DNA of 18,374 bases, from NCBI GenBank assembly GCA_035270785.1, contig DATESN010000093.1, forward strand, positions 1 to 18,374. The letters are read 5' to 3'. Numbering within the stretch: position 1 is the stretch's first letter; each line of letters opens with the position of its first letter. Position numbers and translations under genes: made by a program. This document shows, one piece after another, positions 1-7,235 of this stretch. The notes beneath the pieces are model-generated. The model was given only the letters and a program-made list of their open reading frames with translations, did not search any database and had not been told where the DNA came from. This DNA comes from DATESN01 sp035270785 (lineage in GTDB: Bacteria > Bacillota > Clostridia > Lachnospirales > Lachnospiraceae).

Positions 1-24
1 ATTAAACAATGTAGGAGATAAAAT

Positions 25-1047
25 ATGAAAGAATTTACAGGATATAAAAGAGGTATTAATCTTGGTGGTTGGCTTTCTCAATGCGAACACAGCCAAGAGC
101 ATTACAATGCGTTTATAACAGAAAATGATTTGCGAATCATATCCGGATGGGGGCTTGACCATATCAGGCTTCCGATTGATTATGAGCTTGTCAGGGCTGG
201 TGACGACAGTTTTATCGAAGAAGGCTTTGCGCATATTGACAGCTGTCTTGACTGGTGCATGAAATATAATTTGAATATGGTTTTGGATCTGCACAAAACT
301 GCTGGGTATTCTTTTGATGAAAAGGCAGATGACTTTTTCAGAAGTTCTTTGCTTCAAGACAAATTTATATCTTTATGGGAAGAAATTGCACGACGATATG
401 GATCATTCAGTAATATGCTTTCTTTTGAACTGCTCAATGAAGTGGTTGATGAAAGCTTTGCTGATATTTGGAATGACATCATAAAAGGAACAATCTCTGC
501 TATAAGAAAACATGCTCCCACTACAAAAATTCTGCTAGGTGGCGTGAGAAACAACAGCGTGCTTTGGGTTAGAAAGCTTGATGAGCCTTATGACGAAAAT
601 ATCGTATACACCTTCCATTTTTATGAGCCGTTGATTTTCACACATCAGTCGGCATATTGGGTGGAAAAAATGCCAACTGATTTTTCAATCGAATATCCAA
701 ACGATCTCAAAAAATATATTGAGGATTCACATAAGTTGCTTCCTTCGGTCAATCATGGTTTTTATGACAGCGTGAACTGTGAAAAGGTTGACATAAACTT
801 TTTTAAAACAGCGTTTTCTGATGCGATTAATACGGCTAAGGAAAGAAACACTGCCCTATACTGTGGTGAATACGGTGTAATAGACCAAGCCTCAATTAAC
901 TCAACGCTGAACTGGTTTGCAGATATTCACAGTGTTTTTGAAGAATTTAATATAGCAAGGGCGGCATGGACATATAAGGGCAAGGATTTTGGAATAACGG
1001 ATACTCATTATTCTGAAATTGCAGATAAACTTATTAAACTTTTATAA
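25..1047 (+). CDS. celC: GH5 endoglucanase, CelC-like (subfamily GH5_37 probable)
   Basis: This 340-residue protein is a family 5 glycoside hydrolase that should hydrolyse beta-1,4 (or mixed-linkage) glucan. From memory the whole chain resembles Clostridium thermocellum CelC: RGINLGGWLSQ at the N-terminus, HIRLP near 46-50, WCMKYNLNMVLDLH at 77-90. Expected active-site residues are present: His90, the acid/base Glu139 in ELLNE, His198 and Tyr200 in TFHFY, and the nucleophile Glu282 in YCGEYG. There is no signal peptide, dockerin or binding module, so it is probably intracellular and acts on imported oligosaccharides, as proposed for CelC-type enzymes. The ATG follows a taggag ribosome binding site. 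It is the only intact plus-strand gene here and converges on the anti-sigma gene. The symbol is by resemblance; substrate preference is inferred. Confidence 0.9.
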   Translation: MKEFTGYKRGINLGGWLSQCEHSQEHYNAFITENDLRIISGWGLDHIRLPIDYELVRAGDDSFIEEGFAHIDSCLDWCMKYNLNMVLDLHKTAGYSFDEKADDFFRSSLLQDKFISLWEEIARRYGSFSNMLSFELLNEVVDESFADIWNDIIKGTISAIRKHAPTTKILLGGVRNNSVLWVRKLDEPYDENIVYTFHFYEPLIFTHQSAYWVEKMPTDFSIEYPNDLKKYIEDSHKLLPSVNHGFYDSVNCEKVDINFFKTAFSDAINTAKERNTALYCGEYGVIDQASINSTLNWFADIHSVFEEFNIARAAWTYKGKDFGITDTHYSEIADKLIKLL

Positions 1048-1051
1048 TGAA

Positions 1052-1198
1052 GAAAGGGGTATAATCCTTTGCGTTTCAGCGCCAACTAACGGTTGGATAC
1101 GTTATCTTGAGGATACAACATTGACTCTTTCAAAAGATAAACAAACATATACTTACGAATTTGAAATGACCAGAAAAGACGATCCCTCAACCCTTTAA
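1052..1198 (+). pseudogene. Remnant of a carbohydrate-binding module (CBM4/9-like) gene
   Basis: Just after the endoglucanase stop, a different forward frame stays open from about 1052 to the taa at 1196-1198. From 1091 it reads as NGWIRYLEDTTLTLSKDK, then TYTYEFEMTRKDDPSTL. That alternation resembles the late beta strands of CBM4/9-type carbohydrate-binding modules. It has no start codon in a plausible place and no rest of the domain on either side, so it is probably a deletion scar of a modular glycanase. The stretch carries no other recognisable signal. The family assignment is from pattern only and is tentative. Confidence 0.4.
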
Positions 1199-1212
1199 AA
1201 CTATTTAACTTC

Positions 1213-2127
1213 CTAATTAAATTCTTGTTGTTTATCTCGCTTATACTGTACTAGTAGCTTGATCCCATAAATACAGATTCCATAAATGATTGTAGCTGCA
1301 ATGATAATCATAATAAAATCACGTTGTGCCGTAAAACTTATAAGACTTACTCCTAATAAAACCTGTGCAGTTATATAGGTTATGGGAACTAAAAAAATAT
1401 ATTTACAAATAACACCCGCTCTTTTCCATCTTTTAAGAATTAACCATATCATTCCGATAACTGCAGACAAAAGAATGGCCAAATAAAAATAATACCCCAT
1501 AACAAGCCTTGGCAGTATCACAACACCACCATTAGGATATGGATTTGTTCCATAAATAATTGTCATATTACCAGTATTATTCTCTTCCTTGTTCGAACAG
1601 TAATAAATTGTATCTACTGTTTCTTGTACATTCTTGATTGATAAAGATGGTGTTGATTTACCTAAAATATCATCCCAGATAGATGTCCACGCTTCAACAA
1701 TAACAACATGCTGTCCTTCCTCCCACGTCTCACTGGTTAATTTGCATGAGGTTACATTTTCCGAGAAGTTTATATAGATATTATTTTTATTTGATACTTC
1801 TATCCCAGCCCCGCTATCTTTCTCCGCAATGAAGTGTGGCTTAGTAATATAAGAAAATATAATAAACATAAACAAACTTACTATTAGCGAGATGAAAATA
1901 ATGGAATCTCTTTTACGTTTTAGTATATCCCGTTGTACTTGTTTTAAAGGTATGGTCTCTATCTCTCCTGTGTTTGTTGTTATCCCTTTTTTTAAATTCT
2001 GTTCACATACAGTACACTCATGACACTCTTCTAAATGATCATGTATCAACTGATTAGAGTCCTCACTTGTTATATTTTCCACATAAAGGGGTAATAAATC
2101 GTTTATAACATCACATGAAAGCTTCAT
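1213..2127 (-). CDS. Zinc-finger anti-sigma factor, membrane protein
   Basis: This is the likely anti-sigma factor of the ECF sigma encoded immediately upstream. Residues 1-45 form a zf-HC2 (ZAS-type) domain with Cys5 and the H31-x3-C35-x2-C38 motif that binds zinc and the sigma factor. One membrane helix follows at about 75-95, then an extracytoplasmic sensor-like segment (96-209) of unknown fold. Three more predicted helices lie at about 210-232, 240-262 and 271-292. The ATG at 2127 shares one base with the sigma stop codon (TAATG) and has a GGAGGAATATTA ribosome binding site, so the two genes are translationally coupled. A longer in-frame start exists upstream but would add 21 unrelated residues inside the sigma gene. 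The activating signal is not evident; four helices rather than one suggests a membrane-state or peptide signal. Confidence 0.85.
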   Translation of the reverse strand: MKLSCDVINDLLPLYVENITSEDSNQLIHDHLEECHECTVCEQNLKKGITTNTGEIETIPLKQVQRDILKRKRDSIIFISLIVSLFMFIIFSYITKPHFIAEKDSGAGIEVSNKNNIYINFSENVTSCKLTSETWEEGQHVVIVEAWTSIWDDILGKSTPSLSIKNVQETVDTIYYCSNKEENNTGNMTIIYGTNPYPNGGVVILPRLVMGYYFYLAILLSAVIGMIWLILKRWKRAGVICKYIFLVPITYITAQVLLGVSLISFTAQRDFIMIIIAATIIYGICIYGIKLLVQYKRDKQQEFN

Positions 2128-2618
2128 TAATATTCCTCCATTTTCGATTTTATTTTGTTTTTTGCACGATGATAAGTAACACATGCCCAATTTTCTGTCT
2201 TCCCATAAATTTCGGCAATTTGTTTAAAACTTAAATCTCCCAAAACACGTAAAGAAAATACTTCTTTATAAGGATCTTCCAATAAATGAAGTGTTTTGTA
2301 TATCTCCAGTGAAGTCTCCATCTTAATCATCTGGTTTTCAATATCAACCTTATCGTCCCTCACTTCAAATGTCTGATCTAGCTCAACTACTGATTTTTTT
2401 CTTTTTAGGTGGCTATAATAAGTATTTTTTGCAATTGTGACTAACCAGGTCTTTATATCGCAATCTCCTTGGAACTTATCGATTCCCTTCATTGCCTTAA
2501 AAAATGTCTCACTCGTTAATTCCTCAGCAAGATGTTCATTGTTACATAGCTTTAAAAGATACAAATACACATAGTGGAAATAGACTTGATATATTTTTTC
2601 AAATTTGGACTGTGTCAC
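2127..2618 (-). CDS. RNA polymerase ECF-type sigma-70 factor
   Basis: A 163-residue group 4 (ECF) sigma factor that directs RNA polymerase to a stress or signal regulon. Region 2 occupies about residues 8-72 (Tyr/Phe-rich N-terminus, ELTSETFFKAMKGIDKFQ, then IKTWLVTIAKNTYYSHLKRK). Region 4, about 105-158, carries the helix-turn-helix (LSFKQIAEIYGKTENWACVTYHRAK). Length is normal for the family. The start is GTG at 2618, fixed by a strong AAGGAGGTG site five bases upstream. The next gene is its putative anti-sigma factor, with a one-base overlap. Only 51 bases separate this start from the ZIP gene end upstream, which leaves room for an autoregulated promoter, but none could be identified with confidence. 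Confidence 0.93.
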   Translation of the reverse strand: MTQSKFEKIYQVYFHYVYLYLLKLCNNEHLAEELTSETFFKAMKGIDKFQGDCDIKTWLVTIAKNTYYSHLKRKKSVVELDQTFEVRDDKVDIENQMIKMETSLEIYKTLHLLEDPYKEVFSLRVLGDLSFKQIAEIYGKTENWACVTYHRAKNKIKSKMEEY

Positions 2619-2669
2619 TTTTTCACCTCCTTCCCCTATTAGACTCTAATTTTATGATTATCTTACAAA

Positions 2670-3392
2670 TTATTTACTTATCATTATAAATAATGCCAAA
2701 ATAATTCCAAGCAAAAATGCCAATGAAGAATGTTTCTTTTCATATTCTCTTGCTTCTGGCAAAAGATGCGATGATGATACATAAATCAGAACCCCTGCAA
2801 CAAAACCCAATGTAGCCCCAAGCTTGGAGCTATCTAACTTGCTAACAAAAGGGTAGGCAATAAATGCTCCTATTGGCGTTGTTAACCCAGCTACTAAAAA
2901 TGCATATAAAAAAGCCTTTTTCTTGTTTATTCCGCTTTTTATTAATACGGAAAACACAATCACGCCTTCAGCAAATTCATGAACTACTAACCCTATACCA
3001 GTTAATACCCCTGTAATCATGCTTACGCTAAAAGTAACTGAATAGATAATTCCATCTACAATCGAATGTATAGCAATTCCTTCTATTGCTGTTATTCCAA
3101 ACGCTAATTCTTTTTGCTTTGTTTTATACTTTATTAGTTTGTTACTAAAAAACATAAATAAAAATCCAATTAATGCAGCAAAACCAGCATACGGATTTTT
3201 AGCAATTGCTTGTGGAAATGCCATGATCAAAGGAGATGCTATTAAAACGCCTGCCGCAAAGCACATAAAATATTCCTTTGTTTTTTCAGCCCACTTTATA
3301 TTTTTGTAAACAAACCAAATACCTATCCCGTTAACAATCATTGCACTTATTGAAAATATTGCAATCCACATAAATGTAGTAATATTCGACAT
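2670..3392 (-). CDS. ZIP-family divalent metal transporter (ZupT-like)
   Basis: A 240-residue polytopic membrane protein of the ZIP family, which moves Zn2+, Fe2+ or Mn2+ into the cytoplasm. About eight hydrophobic helices are visible. The two signature metal-binding helices are present: HSIVDG (His109, Asp113) and HEFAEG (His138, Glu139, Glu142), plus SSHLLPEA late in the chain. There is no long histidine-rich loop. The ATG follows aaaagggggt. It lies 36 bases after the PFL-family gene with no terminator between, so the two may be cotranscribed. The metal cannot be read from sequence. A metal importer beside an Fe-S operon is consistent with the metal theme of the window. Confidence 0.9.
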   Translation of the reverse strand: MSNITTFMWIAIFSISAMIVNGIGIWFVYKNIKWAEKTKEYFMCFAAGVLIASPLIMAFPQAIAKNPYAGFAALIGFLFMFFSNKLIKYKTKQKELAFGITAIEGIAIHSIVDGIIYSVTFSVSMITGVLTGIGLVVHEFAEGVIVFSVLIKSGINKKKAFLYAFLVAGLTTPIGAFIAYPFVSKLDSSKLGATLGFVAGVLIYVSSSHLLPEAREYEKKHSSLAFLLGIILALFIMISK

Positions 3393-3428
3393 ATTCCAAC
3401 CCCCTTTTATTTATAAAATCATATTTAA

Positions 3429-4793
3429 TTAATTTTTAAAACTATGTATTGGAGCCGGTATACGTCCACCCCTATTAACAAACGCGTCACATGAAAATTG
3501 ATTTACCTTCATAATCGGTGCATACCCAAGCAAGCCGCCAAATTCAACTATTTCGCCAACTCCTTTTCCAATTACAGGAATCAGACGTACCGCTGTTGTT
3601 TTCTGATTTATCATTCCAATTGCCATTTCATCCGCGATGATTCCTGCTATAGTTGTTGCTTTTGTGTCTCCCGGTATTGCTATCATATCAAGTCCTACCG
3701 AACAAACACAGGTCATAGCTTCTAACTTTTCAATTGTTAAAGCTCCTGCATTAACTGCATTAATCATACCCTGATCTTCGCTTACAGGAATAAATGCACC
3801 ACTTAATCCACCAACATAGGAAGAAGCCATGACACCACCTTTTTTCACCTGATCGTTTAATAATGCCAGAGCCGCTGTTGTCCCTGGTGCACCTGCATAT
3901 TCCAGTCCCATTTCTTCAAATATTTCAGCTACACTATCACCAACAGCAGGTGTTGGAGCTAACGAAAGATCTACAATTCCAAAAGGGATACCGAGACGCC
4001 CAGAAGCTTCCTGCGCTACTAATTGTCCAACCCTAGTTACTTTAAATGCTGTCTTTTTGATAGTTTCACAAAGAATTTCAAAACTTTCTCCTCTAATCTG
4101 CTCTAATGCTTTCTTTATAACTCCGGGTCCACTTACTCCCACGTTTATTATCGCATCTGTTTCTGTAACACCATGAAACGCACCTGCCATAAAAGGATTA
4201 TCATCTGGTGCATTGCAAAACACTACAAGTTTTGCACAGCCAAGAGAATCAACATCTTTCGTCATTTCTGCTGTTTCAAGAACTATTTCACCAAGAAGTT
4301 TAACCGCATCCATATTAATTCCACATTTAGTAGAGCCAACATTGACAGAACTGCATACTCTTTCTGTAACTGCTAATGCTTTTGGTATTGATTTAATTAA
4401 ATGAATATCACTTTCTGTCATTCCCTTAGAAACAAGAGCTGAATAACCGCCAATAAAGTTAACACCTACTTCTTTAGCAGCCTTGTCCAACGTTTTTGCA
4501 AGTGTCACAAAGTCTTCTGGACTTTTGCATGCACTTGCTCCCACCAATGAGATTGGAGTAATAGATATTCTCTTATTAACGATTGGAATTCCAAATTCTT
4601 TTTCGATATCATTGCCTGTAGCCACAAGATCTTTTGCCGTCTTTATAATCTTTTCATAGATTTTTCTATTTAATTCCTTTAGATTCGAATCAGCGCAATC
4701 AAGAAGACTAATTCCTAATGTAATAGTTCTTACATCCAGATTTTCCTCTTCAATCATTTTATTGGTTTCATTAACTTCTAATATATTAATCAC
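3429..4793 (-). CDS. PFL family protein (UPF0210 / DUF711)
   Basis: A 454-residue member of the DUF711/UPF0210 family, distantly related in fold to pyruvate formate-lyase and anaerobic ribonucleotide reductase but of unknown biochemical role. Characteristic stretches include VRTITLGISLLDC near the N-terminus, VCSSVNVGSTKCGINMDAV, MAGAFHGVTETDAIINVGVSGPG, and the C-terminal RLIPVIGKGVGE with NRGGRIPAPI. Length matches the family. The start is GTG at 4793, with an agaaggag ribosome binding site about eight bases upstream. In many genomes a small ACT-domain gene (UPF0237) precedes it. Here the 113 bases upstream hold no such gene and the next gene upstream is the Mrp-type ATPase. The family call is confident; any glycyl-radical or metabolic function would be speculation. 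Confidence 0.9.
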   Translation of the reverse strand: MINILEVNETNKMIEEENLDVRTITLGISLLDCADSNLKELNRKIYEKIIKTAKDLVATGNDIEKEFGIPIVNKRISITPISLVGASACKSPEDFVTLAKTLDKAAKEVGVNFIGGYSALVSKGMTESDIHLIKSIPKALAVTERVCSSVNVGSTKCGINMDAVKLLGEIVLETAEMTKDVDSLGCAKLVVFCNAPDDNPFMAGAFHGVTETDAIINVGVSGPGVIKKALEQIRGESFEILCETIKKTAFKVTRVGQLVAQEASGRLGIPFGIVDLSLAPTPAVGDSVAEIFEEMGLEYAGAPGTTAALALLNDQVKKGGVMASSYVGGLSGAFIPVSEDQGMINAVNAGALTIEKLEAMTCVCSVGLDMIAIPGDTKATTIAGIIADEMAIGMINQKTTAVRLIPVIGKGVGEIVEFGGLLGYAPIMKVNQFSCDAFVNRGGRIPAPIHSFKN

Positions 4794-4906
4794 AAATGTT
4801 TCTCCTTCTATATTCTGTGCATTTTATTAAAGATATTTTCACTTTGAAATAGTCTATTCGATCTGTTTGTTTCGGAATATGGCTACATGCTTAGTCTCTA
4901 CTAGCA

Positions 4907-5761
4907 TCACTTATTATCATTTAAAATTTTTTTCTCAATTATTTCTGCTGCTTCTACTAAATAATCACATGTGAAAGTTTCAAATTCTCCTTCATCTACC
5001 AATTTTGCAATTTTCGAATCAATAGGTATTCTCCCCAAAATATCAACTCCAATCTCATTTGAGATTTCATCTAATTTACTTTCACCAAATAATTTAATCA
5101 CTTTTCCACAATCAGGACATTTTACATAACTCATGTTTTCAACTAAGCCTAATACTGGAATATCCATTTGTTTGGCCATATGATATGCTTTTTTTACAAT
5201 CATGGATACTAAATCTTGTGGTGAAGAAACAATCACTATTCCATTTAAAGGAATTGATTGAAAAATTGTCAAAGGTACATCACCCGTTCCCGGTGGCATA
5301 TCAATAAACAAATAATCTAATTCTCCCCAAACAACTTCAGTCCAAAACTGTTTTACTGTATTTGAAAGCATTGGCCCTCTCCAAATTACTGGAGCGTCTT
5401 CTTGTGGTAATAGTAGATTGACAGACATCAACTTTATATTTTTTTCTGTTTGTTCTGGTATAATGCCTAGTTCATTTGCTGTTGCTTTATTCTTTATACC
5501 AAACATTCTTGGTATAGAAGGCCCCGTTATATCTGCATCGAGAATTCCAACATTATAACCTTTCCTACTCATTAAAACCGCCAACATGGAAGTGACAAAT
5601 GATTTACCAACTCCACCTTTTCCACTGACTATACCTATTACATTTTTAATGGAACTATATGCATTCAACGCTTCATACATACTTTTTTTGTTATTTTCAC
5701 AGCCTTCACAAGATTCTTTCTTGCAGTCATTATCTGTACAGCCTTTTATATTATCTTCCAT
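4907..5761 (-). CDS. Mrp/Nbp35-type Fe-S cluster carrier ATPase
   Basis: A 284-residue P-loop NTPase of the Mrp/Nbp35/ApbC family that binds and transfers [4Fe-4S] clusters to apo-proteins in the cytoplasm. The deviant Walker A motif SGKGGVGKS is at 46-54, DADITGPS at 75-82 and DMPPGTGD at 154-161. The bridging-cluster motif CPDC (Cys215, Cys218) is present. The N-terminus carries four cysteines (8, 13, 18, 21), reminiscent of the extra N-terminal cluster of eukaryotic Nbp35. The ATG follows AAGGAG at normal spacing. It is the last gene of the small-protein/NifU/flavin-reductase operon, 29 bases after the preceding gene, which supports an assembly-to-delivery role. Confidence 0.93.
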   Translation of the reverse strand: MEDNIKGCTDNDCKKESCEGCENNKKSMYEALNAYSSIKNVIGIVSGKGGVGKSFVTSMLAVLMSRKGYNVGILDADITGPSIPRMFGIKNKATANELGIIPEQTEKNIKLMSVNLLLPQEDAPVIWRGPMLSNTVKQFWTEVVWGELDYLFIDMPPGTGDVPLTIFQSIPLNGIVIVSSPQDLVSMIVKKAYHMAKQMDIPVLGLVENMSYVKCPDCGKVIKLFGESKLDEISNEIGVDILGRIPIDSKIAKLVDEGEFETFTCDYLVEAAEIIEKKILNDNK

Positions 5762-5790
5762 TTTTAGTACTCCTTTTCTTTGTGTGAATT

Positions 5791-6282
5791 TTAAATAAAA
5801 TCAATTTTTGTAAAATCAATAGTTCCATCTAAACCTATCAAACTTGAATCCCCATGAACGTATTCAACTTTTCCAATAAACATCTCATGAGAGCCCGTCA
5901 TAATAGAATCCACAACTGTACACTCAATATTAACAGGACAATCAGCTAAAATAGGTGCGTTTACAACTTTACCCTCTTCTAATTTAACATTCATATCTTT
6001 TAACTTATCGGAATCCCTTTTGCTTATTTTCCCTAGATAATCAAACGTCTCCTGGTAAACTTTATCTGCAATATTTACAACAAAACATCCTGATTCTTTT
6101 ATCATCTGATAGGAATATCTTGTAGGAACAATTCCAACCATAACCATAGGTGGTGCGTAACTGCAGTTACCACAATAGCCAACTGCTAACGCATTATCTT
6201 CTCCATCTAATCCTCGACATGAAACTAAAACTTTTGGTGCTGGCTGTAATGCCCCTTTTTTATTTGCTTCCCTTTTTTCCAT
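5791..6282 (-). CDS. Flavin reductase-like (FMN-binding split-barrel) protein
   Basis: A 163-residue protein of the flavin reductase-like/flavoredoxin family, expected to bind FMN and perform NAD(P)H- or ferredoxin-linked reductions in the cytoplasm. The chain shows the split-barrel pattern: VLVSCRG and NALAVGYCGNCSY early, the flavin-contacting VPTRYSYQMIKESGCFVVNI, then an IECTVVDSIMTGSHEMFIGKV strand pair. Two cysteines in YCGNCSY sit where substrate or flavin contacts usually lie. It sits 17 bases after the NifU-like gene and before the Mrp gene in the same operon, so it may supply electrons for Fe-S cluster assembly or repair. That role is inferred. The ATG has an AAAGGAG site upstream. 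Confidence 0.85.
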   Translation of the reverse strand: MEKREANKKGALQPAPKVLVSCRGLDGEDNALAVGYCGNCSYAPPMVMVGIVPTRYSYQMIKESGCFVVNIADKVYQETFDYLGKISKRDSDKLKDMNVKLEEGKVVNAPILADCPVNIECTVVDSIMTGSHEMFIGKVEYVHGDSSLIGLDGTIDFTKIDFI

Positions 6283-6299
6283 TTGTCATTACTCCTTTT

Positions 6300-6683
6300 C
6301 TATTTACTTTTATGTTTTTCATAGTAATTTTTAATCGCATTTTTTAATGCTCCTGCTCCTAGAACAGAACAATGAAGCTTATATTCTGGCAACCCATCAA
6401 GAGCATCTGTAATGTCCTGATCCGTCAATTTCATTGCTTCTTCCAATGTTTTTCCTTTTACCAATTCTGTTGTCATACTGCTTGTGGCTACTGCTGCTAC
6501 ACATCCAAATACTAAGAATCGAATATCAGTAACTTTATTATCTTTTACTTTAATATAAAGAATTAAGGAATCTCCGCAATCTGGATCCCCAAATCTTCCT
6601 TCACCATCCGCATCCGACATGCTTCCAACATTTCTAGGCGACATAAAATGTTCTATCACTTTATCAGTATATTCACCATACAT
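6300..6683 (-). CDS. NifU/IscU-type Fe-S cluster assembly scaffold
   Basis: A 127-residue scaffold protein on which Fe-S clusters are built before transfer. All three cluster-ligating cysteines of the IscU fold are visible: Cys36 in DPDCGD, Cys61 in FGCVAA, and Cys105 in LHCSVLG. The N-terminus (YTDKVIEHFMSPRNVG) is typical. It lacks the C-terminal domains of full NifU, so it is IscU-like in length. No cysteine desulfurase is encoded nearby, so sulfur must come from elsewhere in the genome. The ribosome binding site is weak (gtgaag). The stop of the 44-residue gene upstream is only 20 bases away, so translation may be coupled. The operon is headed by an operator-bearing promoter and lies downstream of a T-box. 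Confidence 0.93.
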   Translation of the reverse strand: MYGEYTDKVIEHFMSPRNVGSMSDADGEGRFGDPDCGDSLILYIKVKDNKVTDIRFLVFGCVAAVATSSMTTELVKGKTLEEAMKLTDQDITDALDGLPEYKLHCSVLGAGALKNAIKNYYEKHKSK

Positions 6684-6703
6684 AGCTTCACGCTTTCTTT
6701 TCT

Positions 6704-6838
6704 TTATTTTTCATCCTGTTCTGCCTGCCAAGCATTAATCATCAATGCGCATTCAATCCGTTTCTTTTGCAACATACAACTCACTTCATTTGGTTGCTTT
6801 ATGTTTCCGTTTGTAAAGAATGAATATGTATGAATCAC
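6704..6838 (-). CDS. Small 44-residue cysteine-containing protein, unknown function
   Basis: A short gene heading the NifU operon. It begins with GTG at 6838, preceded by a strong GGAGG site eight bases upstream, and ends with TAA 20 bases before the NifU start. The product begins MIHTYSFFTNGNIKQPNEVS and continues with CMLQKKRIECALMINAWQ and a charged tail. It has two cysteines (21 and 30), no signal peptide and no membrane helix. An ATG two bases upstream of the GTG meets a stop at once, so GTG is the real start. I do not recognise the family. Position and ribosome binding site argue it is translated; a regulatory or Fe-S accessory role is only a guess. Confidence 0.6.
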   Translation of the reverse strand: MIHTYSFFTNGNIKQPNEVSCMLQKKRIECALMINAWQAEQDEK

Positions 6839-6888
6839 ATCTTTTTCCTCCGAGTCTTTATAAACATAATTAAATGAATTAATTTACA

Positions 6889-6941
6889 GTTATGGTCTTA
6901 TGCTCAAAATATATTTTAGTCCAATTATGGGTGTATGTCAA
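6889..6941 (-). promoter_or_regulatory. Promoter of the NifU operon with two operator copies
   Basis: On the minus strand TTGACA (6941-6936) is followed after 17 bases by TAAAAT (6918-6913), a near-consensus sigma-A promoter. The spacer holds one copy of the shared palindrome (centre about 6934/6935, reading ATTATGGGTGTATGTCAATA on the plus strand). A second, more degenerate copy (GTTATGGTCTTATGCTCAAA) is centred 35 bases further on, about seven bases after the predicted transcription start. The first ORF begins at 6838. Confidence 0.75.
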
Positions 6942-6998
6942 TATTTTATTGTGATAGGATAGATGATTTTAATATTAATAATAACTGATTAATACAAC

Positions 6999-7050
6999 AA
7001 AAAAACACCCAAAACAAAACAGTCATTTTACCGCTTCATTTAAGGGTGCA
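6999..7050 (-). terminator. T-box intrinsic terminator
   Basis: CACCC (7048-7044) pairs with GGGTG (7010-7006), followed on the minus strand by seven T residues (7005-6999). The loop is long and AT-rich with partial inner pairing. It is mutually exclusive with the T-box antiterminator because both use the same CACCC. Confidence 0.65.
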
Positions 7051-7180
7051 ATTATCTATATTCTGCACGGTTCCACCTTAACTTTTCTCTTTAAGATTCT
7101 TCCTATCTTGTCCATTAACGCTGGTTAACGATAGTACCTACAGTTTCAGCTTCAACACTACAGCTCCGGAATAGTTTTTA
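6999..7180 (-). promoter_or_regulatory. T-box leader (tRNA-sensing riboswitch)
   Basis: On the minus strand AAGGTGGAACCGTGCA (7079-7064) matches the T-box consensus. It folds as a textbook antiterminator: TTAAGG (7081-7076) pairs perfectly with CCTTAA (7045-7040), the seven-base bulge is UGGAACC, and GTGCA (7068-7064) pairs with TGCAC (7050-7046). The CACCC of the same 3' arm can instead pair with GGGTG (7010-7006) just before a seven-T run, giving the competing terminator. The region to about 7180 holds further hairpins (CTATC/GATAG enclosing CGTTAA/TTAATG) that would be Stem I and later stems. I could not assign the specifier codon. The next genes downstream are the NifU operon, 160 bases on, which also has its own promoter. 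Confidence 0.75.
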
Positions 7181-7235
7181 CTAATATTTTATATAAGTAA
7201 TTTTCTATAAATAACGAATTATTAATTAGTGTTAA

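Noticed and set aside
2619..2669. An ECF-type autoregulated promoter upstream of the sigma gene
   Set aside because: The 51-base gap has TTGTAAG and GTCTAA at loosely plausible spacing, but the match is too weak to call.
6889..6941. A classical Fur or PerR box
   Set aside because: The palindrome is centred between two bases (CAT/ATG) and does not fit the 7-1-7 TGATAAT-type box, so I did not label it a Fur box although Fur remains a candidate binder.
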